This document shows, in pieces, positions 1 through 34,839 of a DNA stretch of 64,000 bases. The number at the start of each line of letters is the position of its first letter. Position 1 is the stretch's first letter. This DNA is from Escarpia spicata (Eukaryota; Annelida; Polychaeta; Sabellida; Siboglinidae), in NCBI GenBank assembly GCA_963995525.1, contig OZ023214.1:30685724-30749723 (forward strand), written 5' to 3'. The translations under genes and the position numbers were made by a program. A model generated the notes under the pieces. The model saw only the letters and a list, made by a program, of their open reading frames with translations. It had not been told where the DNA came from and made no database searches.

Positions 1-267
1 CGTTTCGGAAGAGGATACGGCACACAACTATCATACCACACGTGCTTTCACGAGTCAGTTGATCCTATGCTCCAATATGAAGTTCCCGATTACCAGAAGG
101 TGCATTGCATCACGAACATCGCAGCTAATCATTACTACAATTGTTCAATTCTTGACCTAAATGTCTCCAAGAATGAGGAATATGTGGCGCTGCTGCAAAC
201 TGGCAATACATGGAAAATGAGCATGCGAACGGCCCTTACGTTGTGTGACAGGTTAGAATATTACTGA
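1..267 (+). CDS. Possible 3' end of a coding sequence, cut by the window edge
   Basis: The frame is open from the first base to a TGA at 265-267, giving about 88 residues. The segment has a mixed, protein-like composition with several Cys and Asn and contains the stretches CITNIAANHYYNC and RTALTLCDRLEYY. I do not recognise the family and see no signal peptide or membrane segment. A possible donor (GTTAGA) lies at about 251, so the exon could also end before the stop. It is on the opposite strand to the mucin gene, whose stop codon is about 5.4 kb away. It could be the last exon of a gene to the left or a fragment of a mobile element. No polyadenylation signal is close by. Confidence 0.4.
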   Translation, partial: RFGRGYGTQLSYHTCFHESVDPMLQYEVPDYQKVHCITNIAANHYYNCSILDLNVSKNEEYVALLQTGNTWKMSMRTALTLCDRLEYY

Positions 268-620
268 CACAGGTGCAAGGAAGGGCAAGGTCTTAGCGAC
301 GGAGAAACGTTTTATATATTGTTCAAGTAACTGAGTTCCAAATAATAGGGTACGTTTGTTAATCCTATGTATTGACGAAAGGTAGGTGTCAACTACAGAC
401 GGAAGTTACCGTAAGTCAAGTGGTTCTTTCACAGCCATTCAACCATCCCTTCAATGGGACCCTTTTCGTGGATAGCACTTTGGTGCTACATCAAGGGTAC
501 CATACAACCACCCAGTCAATACTGGATGGACGCCAGAGATCGTGCTGCGGGGTCTGTTGAAGTACTACTGGATGCTGAAGACAACCTAGGATTATTCACT
601 AATGTATGTATGTATGTATG

Positions 621-669
<49 letters not shown>

Positions 670-2485
670 GTATTACGTCCTTGTAATTGTAGTTATAGAA
701 AGTAGAAATGGGGCCGCCGAAAGCTATATATTATTATTTATTAACTTTGTGTTATTGTAATTTGTACAATTTATAATTGTTTTGGATATATGTATGATGT
801 CACGATTAAGGACAATACTCATTAATTTGTGTACTGAAAATGTACTAACATTATACTTTTATTCGATGTGAAAAGTGACGTATTTTTAAAGTAACCTTGA
901 TTTAATTAAATGCCACTGATTGGTGCAACATAAACAAATAAAGCGTTTGTATTGTATTGTATTGTATTTCATCCGCTGTTGAATATTCGTATGTTATTTT
1001 ATATTTCACATAGATTGGCTTAGTTCACATTGTCTGCGTACTACTTGTTTTTTGTTTTTATTACAAATAAATGGTATGTTGAACATATACCTTATACACA
1101 GGCATTTTTTTAAAGAAGACTCAAAATGTGCGTCTGATAAATACAAAATGTTGTGTTTAACGATTTGTTTTTACTATACAGAGGGACTGGCAGAAAGTTA
1201 ACCGTGATAAACGGGATTTTTATATAATAATTTGACGCATGCAATCAGCCACAGACAACTAAACAATCAGTAAACAAAGATTACATTCGGTTTACAAAGA
1301 GCGTCTGTATGTCTGTAATGTGTAACGATGAAAACCAATGTAGTGGGCATTACTGACATAATGTTATTTTCTATATATGTAGGACAACTTTGCTACATCG
1401 CACTTGAACTTGAACAACCCTCCTGGACAGATATTTCAAGGAAAACTGTGGCAAATTTAGGTTCAGCAGGCCGAATGTGCCTTACATATACACAGGCGGG
1501 ACCAGGAGGTGTGGGGGCATGTGCCGACTAGACCTCTGGAATTTGGCCGCGCTATGTCTGCTGCGCTAGAATGGCGTGCTCCTAGACCCTTTCAATGTGC
1601 CCCTGTTACGTGACATTCTGAAATTATGAGCGTCGCCGCGAACAATTTCCAACAGCTCCCATAGTCTTCCAATCCGATAGCGCAACGGCGGGGTGGCAAC
1701 GGCCGATTGGTAGTAAAGCTCCGGCGGAAAATCTTCAACATCACCCCCCCCCCCCCCGTCTTCCGATGTCTAGATCTGACAGCGGAATTTGGTGGTTTCT
1801 TGTTGATGTGATGGTGCCGTTGTGCCATGATAGAAGGCGGACGACCCATGCGGGAGAGAGTCTTAGCTGACCATCCATTCACCGCCGGTCGCGGCCGGGA
1901 CACCTTGTGTCATCCGATGCTGTTCCCGTTCCTGTTCTCACAGTCGTCCACATGAGAACGTGATTATGGGAATGCTGGACGTTTGAGATTGAGTAATACA
2001 AATACATAATCATTATTAACAGATAACAGTAGGGTGACTATTTCACAGTGAATCGAGGTTGAGTTCGCGTGATAAAGTCTTGTAGGTGAATAGTATCCCG
2101 CATTTTTTAATGAATGGTACACCGGTGTTATATTAACGTCTGGCGCCAACACTAATCCTTGGTAAACATATCGAAGTTTAATGTGCCTTCGTAAAGAGAA
2201 CGATGCATCGAGATGCCTTTGTCAGATTCGTCACGCATGAATGCACAGAGACTTAAGCCGTACTACGTTACTTGCAGCGATACAAACGCGATAAAGTAGA
2301 GTACATAATCACAGAGATAGGTATGCTGTTAAAGTTGACACCCGCAGGATACGCCTTTAACAAGTTTGCCACCTAGAGCAAAAATCCCGATTGCACGGAA
2401 TATATTAAATACGTGACTTGCGTTGTCGGCTCGGTGTCATTACAAACACTTATTATCTGGGTCGCGTGGCTGATAGCTTATCAAG
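268..2485. other. Intergenic stretch without a recognisable gene
   Basis: I see no coding sequence that I can support. It holds a (GTAT)n/(TA)n microsatellite at 602-670, an AATAAA followed by a short ATTGT-type tail at about 935-968 that looks like the 3' end of a decayed retroelement, and a run of 14 C at 1744-1757. The small open frames here show no family resemblance. Confidence 0.5.
602..670. repeat. (GTAT)n / (TA)n microsatellite
   Basis: A short GTAT tract runs directly into about 24 TA dinucleotides. Confidence 0.9.
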
Positions 2486-2800
2486 TCTGATATTTAACAA
2501 GATTTAACAAGAATGCCATCCAAAAAACAACAACTCTAGATGGCAGGTGGACAAGGAAGCCTTTTGGCTTATCGAGAGTCTAATACTTTTTATCTACGTG
2601 TATCCCGCCCTTTTAAGGTATGTGTCATTTTAAAACATATCCACGCTACTAGCACCGACACAATCAGGATAAAATATGTTCCATTCATTTAAAATGCTGT
2701 TTGTCTTCATCACGTTTAATCCTTCTAAACAATTTTGTATCATCCGCAAATTTCAACACCTTGCTTGTTATATCTGTTGTCTTTATCTATGCCTCCAGTT
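2486..2800. repeat. Dispersed repeat family D, copy 1
   Basis: This segment is clearly related to 22620-22860 in the same orientation. Shared words in the same order include AACAAGATTTA, TTGCCATCC-like, GAAGCCTTT, TATCG..AGTC and CCGTCCTT/CCGCCCTT. Read on the other strand it could be the 3' region of a LINE, but no protein is visible. Confidence 0.55.
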
Positions 2801-3029
2801 TCAGGTTTCTCTGTGAATCCCCTGCGAATCTAGTTTAAATAAATACAGATATGCTTTGTAATAACTGCATTTGGCAAGTGGAAGCGCCGGCACCCCCGTT
2901 GAGGCTGCTCGCCACTATTTTCAACTGCACCCCTTGAGGATCACCAAATCCTCATTGGTGCTCGTTCAGGCCCTTGGATCCGCGCCTGGAATCATGTCAT
3001 ATTAGTTTATAGTGCCTAAGCGATTCAAG

Positions 3030-3450
3030 CATTGCATTTTAATAATAATAATAATTCCGCTTCTTAATATGGCGCTTTTTAAGTAAGTAAATACCAATCA
3101 AAGCGCTTCACATATTACATGACGTGTTGACTAAATGCTAAAATATAAATTAATTGAATAAATAAGCTAAGATAAAACATAAATAAATAAAAATAAATAA
3201 ATTAGGGTGTAAAAATACAATAAAAAAAAAACAATGAAATTAAAAACCAACCAATACTATAAAATAGAAACCAATGTCATTTAGATGTGACAGCAGTGCT
3301 TGCATTAAGGCATGTAGTGCAGGCGAAATAGATGGGTTTTAAGTTGTATCCTGAAAGCCGCCAATGTCCCAACCGATCGCACACACTTTGGCAAGCTATT
3401 CCACATATGTGGGCCTGTCACTGCAAAGCTGTTTTTTAAACGTCAGCTGG
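3030..3450. repeat. Dispersed repeat family B, copy 1 (TAA-headed)
   Basis: It starts with (TAA)n followed by a GCGC-type junction, has an AT-rich middle, and ends with a segment like 'ATTCCACATATGTGGGCC...CTGCAAAG'. Two other stretches in the window (16880-17350 and 45985-46430) have the same plan: a TAA head, a GCGC box, then a 3' part with a GGAG(C/T)-GCGAAGGAGAAAGCGC-like core. It looks like a short non-autonomous mobile repeat. Confidence 0.5.
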
Positions 3451-4085
3451 CGTGGTAGCATCCTCCGGTATACGTTCTTAGTGATTCCCTTTCATCAGTT
3501 TTAAAAGGAGTGTATGCACAGTTTGTCATTGGAGGAGTTATTGGTCAGTGAATAATTACAACCAGTAGATCTTCGTACGGTTCGTCGTAAAACTTGTTTA
3601 TTGTTTTTAAACAACAAAATAAAGTATTTGTTTGAAAATATCACGTGTTGTAACAATGCTGTAAGACGAGTTTGATGTATATCATTTTTTAACAAATCAA
3701 GACAGCTTGTCTTGTATACTAATATATTCGGTGCTGCAATGAGTCCTGTAGACAGGGTACACATCGATGGGCTAGTGTGGAACATTTATGCTAGTTTTCG
3801 AATTTCCGTTTTATTCAATTTGTGAGGATAAATATGTTAAGAAAATTTTTTTTTTGGGACATTTAATATGTACTCAGAGATTGAAAGGAAAGGGTTTGAG
3901 AATTGGTGCAATTTAATTATAGGAAACAGTGTTTCCTACACCACATATGGCCTGCCGCCAACCATCTCGTCACACGCCGGTAACCAGCACACCTAGGCGT
4001 CTGATCTATGGCACGAGATCTGTCAACAACAAACTATATACGTCTTCTCCTGATCTCTTTTTGGTTAACTAACGTAAAATAAGCC
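3451..4085. other. Intergenic stretch, nothing recognised
   Basis: AT-rich sequence without a supported gene or repeat. Confidence 0.4.
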
Positions 4086-4109
4086 GTGTGTTTCGAATAT
4101 AATTCATCA

Positions 4110-5579
<1,470 letters not shown>

Positions 5580-5582
5580 TCT

Positions 5583-5660
5583 TCAAAACGGCTTCAGGAG
5601 GATTCGAACCACGGTTACCTTAACAGAGAGGCCGATGTTCTGATCAATACGCTTGGTGTG
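5583..5660 (-). repeat. tRNA-like segment (possible SINE head or tRNA relic)
   Basis: On the minus strand the segment contains a good B-box/T-loop, GGTTCGAATCC, preceded by a possible anticodon arm (CGGCCTCTC...). The 5' acceptor stem and A box are poor, so it is not a confident tRNA. A tRNA-derived SINE or a decayed tRNA copy fits better. It lies just past the stop codon of the mucin gene on the same strand, so it would be in its 3' untranslated region. Confidence 0.35.
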
Positions 5661-5674
5661 TATCACATTATAAC

Positions 5675-28368
<22,694 letters not shown>

Positions 28369-30280
28369 TGTCGTTCTGCTCGATTAACGCCGATGATCAC
28401 TTGATCCAGGCGTTGTCAAGTCGCTTGGCACACGACCCTCCGATGACCACTCGCTGATCGCACAGAGAACTGCGAATACCTGAAGCATACCTGCTGTTGT
28501 AATCTCCACGCGCCCACAGGCAACGAGCGCGCTCTAGATTCCCCGGACGTCAACTGCGCGACTTAGCGACGGCAGCCAAACTTGAAGAGACTACCAGCGA
28601 ACAATCGGTCGCGCCCACGATAACCATCGGCATGCGAATTGACTTGGGTCATACAGGGCAATTCAAATGAACGTCGTAATCTCGCCTGAAACCGCGAGTT
28701 TGCGTCACATGTTGATCCATTTTGGGGTTGTGTAAGAAAGGACACGCAATCAATATTGTATTGCACAAATCAATCGTTTATTTTAAACGGAATTCCGTTG
28801 TGAATATCGAATCTAGCAGCGATCGGGGTTTCGCTGTTATCGCTATATCGCCACACGTGCTATGCTGGTAGATGCTATCGCGTGCCTGCGACGCACGCTT
28901 ATCAAGGTATCAGTGGCAGTGTTGCGCCGGTGGCATTCACCCTTAAAATATCACACATGCTCCACCCAGCTTATCGACGACGGCCTTACATGGTTGTTCA
29001 AGCTTGCATATGCAAACGCAACTTATCTCTCAGACACACTTATATAAACAATATATACATATCAGGAAAACACAATAATGATTCAAGGTGGATTCGAAAT
29101 GTGAATTCGATGGTAGTGGGCAGGGAGATCGAGAGGGGGAGACGGATAGAGAGAGATAGGTAGACGGAAAGCGCCAGGGCAAGGGGAAGGGAAAGGGAAA
29201 GGGAAAGGGAGAGGGGAGTGGGGAGGCAGAGAGAATGCGTGCGTATGATTTCAACCGCAGATTCATTTACAAGTTGAACCTGTCAAGTGAATGAAAAGAC
29301 GACATCATGCACCCATATCAGCAGCGTCAACACTCAATTTAACGTCAAAACACGTTCAGTTTCTGGTGCGTTGAAGTTACAAGGAGGCTTGTTTTTAATT
29401 AATTAATTAATTAAATGTTCTTAAGACTATAATAACTATGTTGAAGGTATACTGCCCACCAAATCGTGTTCAGTAAGCCCGTAACAACATTCGCAACTTG
29501 GAAGATACGACCCCGTAGAATGTTCAAAAAGTAAAAAAAACACCAGTTTAAAAAAACAAGCTTTATTGGCAATACTGCCGAGGCGGGGTGAGCTAACCAC
29601 AACACACATTGATGTTCAACGATTTCCCATTTCCCACGTTCAACATACCTCAACCCAGAACCACCACAACGCTTCACGTCATTAGACCGAAGCAACCTTC
29701 CACCGGGTGTATCAAAGTACAGTAATCTTTGGACATAACGAATTGATCGGAACCGACCAATGTATTCGTTATATCTGTAGTTGCCCACCAACTCGGTCAT
29801 ACCAATAGAAATAGGTGTGAAATTAACTAGTACGAAGCTTACATTCAAGAGTTCGACCCTAAGTAGTAATAGGGATGTCAATGAAAATTTCAAATTGCGG
29901 ATATATGTTGTTTTATATTTTCATCATATGGCAGAACCCAGGAGAAAGGGAAAAGTGAAAACAATGTCAACATCGGTAAAGTACCTTTTGAGATACGAAT
30001 TTGTGAAGATGGTAAGCCTATCTCTTGTACAGTACTAGTGAACTGGAAAATGGCACCAAAACGCGTGCATATTTTTATTGAAACTATAATAAAAACTGTT
30101 CTGTTCAATGATTATCGATTAAATTTGGCAGACTGATAGATTTGTAGTCCTTCTTTTCAAATATATCAAAATTAATATTTTACTAATTTGTATTGGCATA
30201 ATTTCCATAAATTAGCATGATTTTCAGGGAAAAACAAGATGAATGTTTTAGTGATTATTGCTTTTAATACAGCAAAAAAA
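28369..30280. other. Region upstream of the mucin gene
   Basis: This is the expected promoter side of the mucin gene. No TATA box at a fixed distance stands out. It contains a GGGAAA-type purine repeat at 29176-29212 and an ATTAATTAATTAA stretch at 29396-29415. No supported gene. Confidence 0.4.
29130..29235. repeat. Purine-rich GGGAAA repeat
   Basis: About 7 GGGAAA-like units within a purine-only stretch. Confidence 0.75.
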
Positions 30281-30289
30281 GCCGAGGCG

Positions 30290-30960
30290 CTAAGCAATCA
30301 ACATATACTTACAATTCGAGTAGACATAAAAATACAGTAATTAATTAATATAACAATATTAATTAATTAATAGAACAAGATAACATTTTGTAGTGATCAG
30401 TGTAATATAGCAAATTAAAAATGCGTGGTTCAGCATTCAATGTATGTATATTATTTGTGTAGACAGAACAATACATTAATGAATGAATGAATTAATATAA
30501 CAAAAATAATTAATTACTAACAAGATGGATTATTTTACAACAATCATAGTGTGTAATGTAACAATCGAAAGCTGAGGAATTCATCAGTTAGTATGTGTTC
30601 TTTTTTGTAGACAATACAACTATTTATTAATTGATTACAAATATAATCAATTAATTAATTAACCAAGGTGAACTACACAGGTAATTTGCACTGAGCACAG
30701 TGTATCATCGATCAAATGAAGGCTAAGTAGCCCAGTAATCAAATGTGTATTACAGTTTTGTAGATGGAACAATAAGGTAATACAACAATATTAAATAGTT
30801 ATTAGAACGAGACGAGTTATTTTGAATTCAATTATTATATGAAAAATTTCCTTCATTAATATATTATGCCATTGTTCTAAGATGAACAATAAACTGTTTA
30901 ATTAATATAATCATACTCTGTGGCAAGAATACTGAGTAATATGTATTATGATTTAAAGAC
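30290..30960. repeat. Diverged tandem array, unit about 147 bp, 4 to 5 copies
   Basis: Landmark words recur in order at about 140-153 bp spacing: TGTAGACA..ACAATA near 30319, 30460, 30607 and 30761, each followed by ATTAATTAAT-type palindromes, an ACAAGATGGATTATTTT-like word and a GTGTAATGTAACAATC-like word. Copies are only about 65-75% alike, so the array is old. Confidence 0.65.
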
Positions 30961-31640
30961 GAGAAATTGTAGTACAGGTCTACTATACATGTATAAATGA
31001 TTATGCTAAAACAGAACATATCAGAACACATTTATTATATTATTTCATAATGTTACAAGAAACTGCTAGCAATGCAATTCAGGATGTAATAAATTGATTA
31101 AATTAGCTTTAACTTGTATGTAACAAAAGTGTGTGTGGGATGTTGGTCTCACGTACAATTTTTGGGGGTGTAAATTTGTACCCCTAAACGAAAAAACCCG
31201 TGATATGGTGCTGCCCTCTGCTGATCATCATGTAACACTGACAAATAGTAGTCGATGGCTATTGCCGAAGCCGCTCGGAAACATCCGAACGTTCGAAATT
31301 GGAGGGTGGGTGTCTTCTAAGCTCTAGGGGCACATGAGCTTGACCAACAATGGTGCTTTTCTTTACGTATGTTAAAAGTAGAAATGTAATAGATTATCTT
31401 GACAAAACGACATCAAACTTACACTTTCACAAGTATGGGAACGAAACATAAGTTGTTTTCGTTGTATTTTTTCACAAGGTTACATTAAACTCCCTACGAT
31501 GTCGTTCTATCTATAAATAGTTTAATATATTATCTTAATTTGATGTATCACATTAATATGTCAGATATCGAGCTCATGTGCCCATTTTTCGTTGAAGTGA
31601 GTGCCCCTAAACGCGAATAGACCGGGAGCCCAGAGCTTTT
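30961..31640. other. Intergenic stretch, nothing recognised
   Basis: AT-rich. No gene or clear repeat is supported. Confidence 0.35.
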
Positions 31641-32715
31641 ATTTATGTAAAAAGGGCCAAAGTCGTTGACCCCATGTATTGGAGGAACCATCCCCCGACA
31701 TCACAAAAATTAGTTCCTCAAGAACGGTGCATTCAAGGAAAGGTTTGCCAATTTCCCCATGGAGGAATGGAAGAAACCACACTACGGGTCAATCCCAGGG
31801 AGGATGACCCTGTTCGTATAACATGGTGGTAAATGCATGGCGACGAAGACCAACGAGGAAGAACTTGTACAAAAAGAGGAACCGAATCACCTCCAAGGTC
31901 AGCACGAGGAGGTCGACACACTCATTGTATTTCATGCAAGCAGCGTCTCCACCAGAAACATTCTGGTGAGGTCAACTGACACAGATATACTCGTCATTCT
32001 TCTCTGGCTTGTCGGAAGGTCAGCAGGGATGAATCATCCAGGATTATGGATCTGGAAACAACCGTAGATACATTGATGTAACAAATATAGCTGTCACCCT
32101 TGATAAGAGAAACCATAGATTCACGGATGCACTCGTGGGTGTGCATGCTTTGACATGATATGACTTCACATCCTGCTTCTTTGGAAAGGGAAAAGTGAAA
32201 CCTTTCCAACTAGTGGAAACGGATGTAGTGCATCAACACGTGATGGTACTGAGGTCCCTGACCTCAGAAGCAGTCGACCTAACAGCCATCACGTCATTCG
32301 TTTGCTCCCTTTATGGGTTTAAATGCATCGACGTCAACGAAGCGAGGTACAGAGCCTTCATCAGAAAGAGTAGTGGGAATGAGAAGGAGTCATTGGCCAA
32401 GATCCGGAAAATCAAATGTGCATCTTTCCCCCATGTTGCAAGACTCTTACCAACCACGTCATGAGAGCACACTTTGTTGCACGGATGTGGAAGAGGGCCG
32501 ACCAGCCTGACCCGACTTGCGAGGCGAGACCCACTGGCTGTGGATGGACAGTCAGGCAGTTTGGAGCTGGAGTGGTTCCAAGAGAGTTTACTGCCGGAAT
32601 CTTTGTCAGCAACTCCCGTTGATGCCGAGGACGTCGTCGGAGCGATGAACGGTGAAGATTCGGACATCTGGACAGATGATGACAGTGACGAGAGCGACGA
32701 AAATATCTAAACACT
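31640..32715 (+). pseudogene. Decayed repeat-derived protein with a nuclease-like domain
   Basis: Pieces of one protein appear in order across shifted frames: HEEVDTLIVFHAS and VRSTDTDILVILL (about 31900-32010), NNRRYIDVTNIAV and LVGVHAL..YDFTSCFFGKGK (about 32055-32195), then FVCSLYGFKCIDVNEARY, FIRKSSG and a C-terminal PPC.KTL..HV.RA.FVA.MWKRA region (to about 32540) and an acidic tail. I recall this block order from many multi-copy invertebrate proteins. The acidic residues and 'GCD(F/Y)'-like position suggest a PIN/XPG-type nuclease fold, which is inference. Several frameshifts and stops show it is dead. Confidence 0.55.
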
Positions 32716-32939
32716 AGTCCTGTGTATGTCGCGTCTGTACTGATGATATACCTTTTTTTTAAATGTATTCATGCGTCATCACTCTCCTCGTTGGGTGTAT
32801 TAACATCTCAAGAAACTCTTTGTTTTTTTCTGTATAATTTCGACCGCATCTCGTGGCCTTCTTCAGCAGACTGAATTTACGATCAAGCTGGAGCATGACT
32901 GACCAAAGAAACCAACAGAAGACAACATGCCATATGTTT

Positions 32940-33350
32940 ACCCTATACCAGTAAGCTGTCTGAACAATTGGCAAAGATTGTCAAGTCCTGTGACGTACCA
33001 GTGTACCACAAACCGATCAACACCTTGAGGTCCCTGCTGGTACACCCAAAAGACAAGACAGACAAGGCAGCAAAGTGTGGGGTGGTATATGACATCCAAT
33101 GCCTAGAATGCGACGAACATTACGTAGGAGAAACAGCGAGGGCATTGGGCACATAATTTAAAAACATATATCGTGTCACCAACCTCTATCAGCGATAAGC
33201 GAGCACAAGTTGAACACATGCCACCAGTATCAGATAAAAGATGTAGAAATCTTCGACCTCGAGGAGAACTGGCAGAGGAGGAAGATCAACGAGGTGATTA
33301 AAATCTACAGGGAAAGCCTTCACTGACCAGAGACTCTAATAATTTTATCG
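32940..33350 (+). pseudogene. Penelope-like element remnant: GIY-YIG endonuclease end
   Basis: An open segment (32968-33153) contains the typical Penelope link INTLRSLLVHPKDK, then CGVVYDIQCLECDEHYVGET, which matches the GIY-YIG start 'VVYxIxCxxCxxxYVGET'. A stop follows. In another frame come AISEHKLNTCHQY and then IFDLEENWQRRKINEVIKIY, which are the later parts of the same domain. The reverse transcriptase part is not visible upstream, so this is a truncated, frameshifted 3' piece. Confidence 0.8.
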
Positions 33351-33578
33351 GTCAAGGCAACGGTTTGTAGTCGCTAGTACTGCATGCAAATGTTTACAGA
33401 AATGTGGCTATCCTGTGTGAATGAAACATAAGCAAGTGCATATCGTAAGGAATATAATAGCAATGAAAACGCCATCATCTGGTGCCGGAACAGGAAGGTA
33501 CTGGGCAACGACCTCATGGAATACCTTAGCAACCTGTGTGTTCAACTGTGTAAGTACATTTTCACTACCTGTATTTAA
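33351..33578. other. Short gap without a recognised feature
   Basis: It contains GGTGCCGGAACA at about 33480, which is also present inverted at about 33930. The meaning is unclear. Confidence 0.3.
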
Positions 33579-33960
33579 TTAATAAGAATGATAATTTGCA
33601 GATGGTTTCTTGTCTTCTGATGCAACAAATGCCCGCCCATGCTGTTCCCAATTTGGAATGAGGCTGACCTTTCCAGCCTGAACCAGATATATGCCTTTCG
33701 TGATACAGTTACCCCTGGAAGTGTTTACCTGTTTTAGAAATTTGGCTAAATTAATAACACCATGCACTGTGTCATGGGCATGTCTGGAAATAGTTCTATC
33801 AATGACTGTTCGAACTTGTAATGATAAAGATTTGTTCAAATGATGCGCATTTTCACCTTGAACAATCAACCTGAACTGATTTTCTGTTATGTTATTTGTT
33901 AGCAAGAGTGGATTTCGCCTATCTTGTTCCGGCACCAAACATTTTGTCTCAACTTTAAAT
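33579..33960 (-). CDS. Unidentified open segment next to the H4 relic
   Basis: About 125 codons open to TAA at 33579, with protein-like composition: [57 protein letters not shown], then [19 protein letters not shown] do not recognise it. The frame continues upstream without a stop through the out-of-frame histone H4 relic to about 34157. It could be an exon of an unknown gene, part of a retrogene, or a piece of a mobile element. No clear acceptor was chosen. Confidence 0.4.
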
Positions 33961-34161
33961 TTTGTTTGTCTGACGGTTCTCGAGGAAGACCTTGAGTACA
34001 CGTAGAGATGAGACCCGCGGTTCGCATGACTCCACCACGGCGAGGGAGACGGCAGATTGCCGGCTTGGTAATATACCCTGGATGTTATCACGCAAAACCT
34101 TGCGATAACGCTTAGCGCCACCTTTTCCAAGACCTTTTCCTCCTTTGCCGCGACCACACAT
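33955..34161 (-). pseudogene. Histone H4 pseudogene (orphan, truncated, frameshifted)
   Basis: The first 30 codons match histone H4 almost perfectly ([20 protein letters not shown]... against [19 protein letters not shown]...), with Ser1 to Cys and His18 to Tyr. After NIQGI a small insertion shifts the frame. The H4 segments TKPAI, RRGGV, GLI and VLKVFLEN follow in changing frames, with a deletion in the EETR region. The match stops after FLEN, about codon 60 of H4. No other histone gene is near. It cannot make an H4. Confidence 0.9.
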
Positions 34162-34839
34162 GTTTAGTTTTTCGAATGCGATAGTTCAACGAATGATTAC
34201 TCAAACGTCCACCGTTCTTTATCTTGACAAAAACGCGCGCAACACTGCAACAGTTTTGTGTGACGACACGGAGTGCAGAGTAGAATCCTATTGCTCGAGT
34301 AAATGCGGACCGCGTAGTAGAACGTGCCTTGCAGCAATTATCTGTACGCAGTAGTTAGCGCGCGTTTAAATTTTACTGCCGACTAACCGTTTCCTTTGTG
34401 TTTTCTGAGACAGAGGGACATTATCGGTCATTTCAAAGTAAAATAATAAACCACGTTTGACTAGCACCCAATTTGTCAGTTCTGTAATGTAGTTATGTCA
34501 CGTAATCGAGAGACTTTGCTATTTTGTCTCTACACCATTACTAACGACAAAACGCATCACAGCAATTACTAGTAGGTGTTGGCTTAATCAAATTAAACTG
34601 TAACAATTGCGAAATCACAAGCACGCACGTCTCAATCACATTTGTAGCCACTCTTTTTTTGAATGACAGTTTGCGATAGTGAGAATGACATGCATTCACC
34701 CAAATAAGAATGGTGGATGACAAGCTTGACAAACTATCATCGGACGTGGCAAGCTTAAAACATGCGCCTACTGAGCGGAAATCCTTCGCCGCAGTGACAA
34801 GTTAGAAACCACGCAGTAAGGCATACAGAGCTACTCAAA
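34162..34839. other. Intergenic stretch, nothing recognised
   Basis: No gene, tRNA or clear repeat is supported. Confidence 0.35.
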
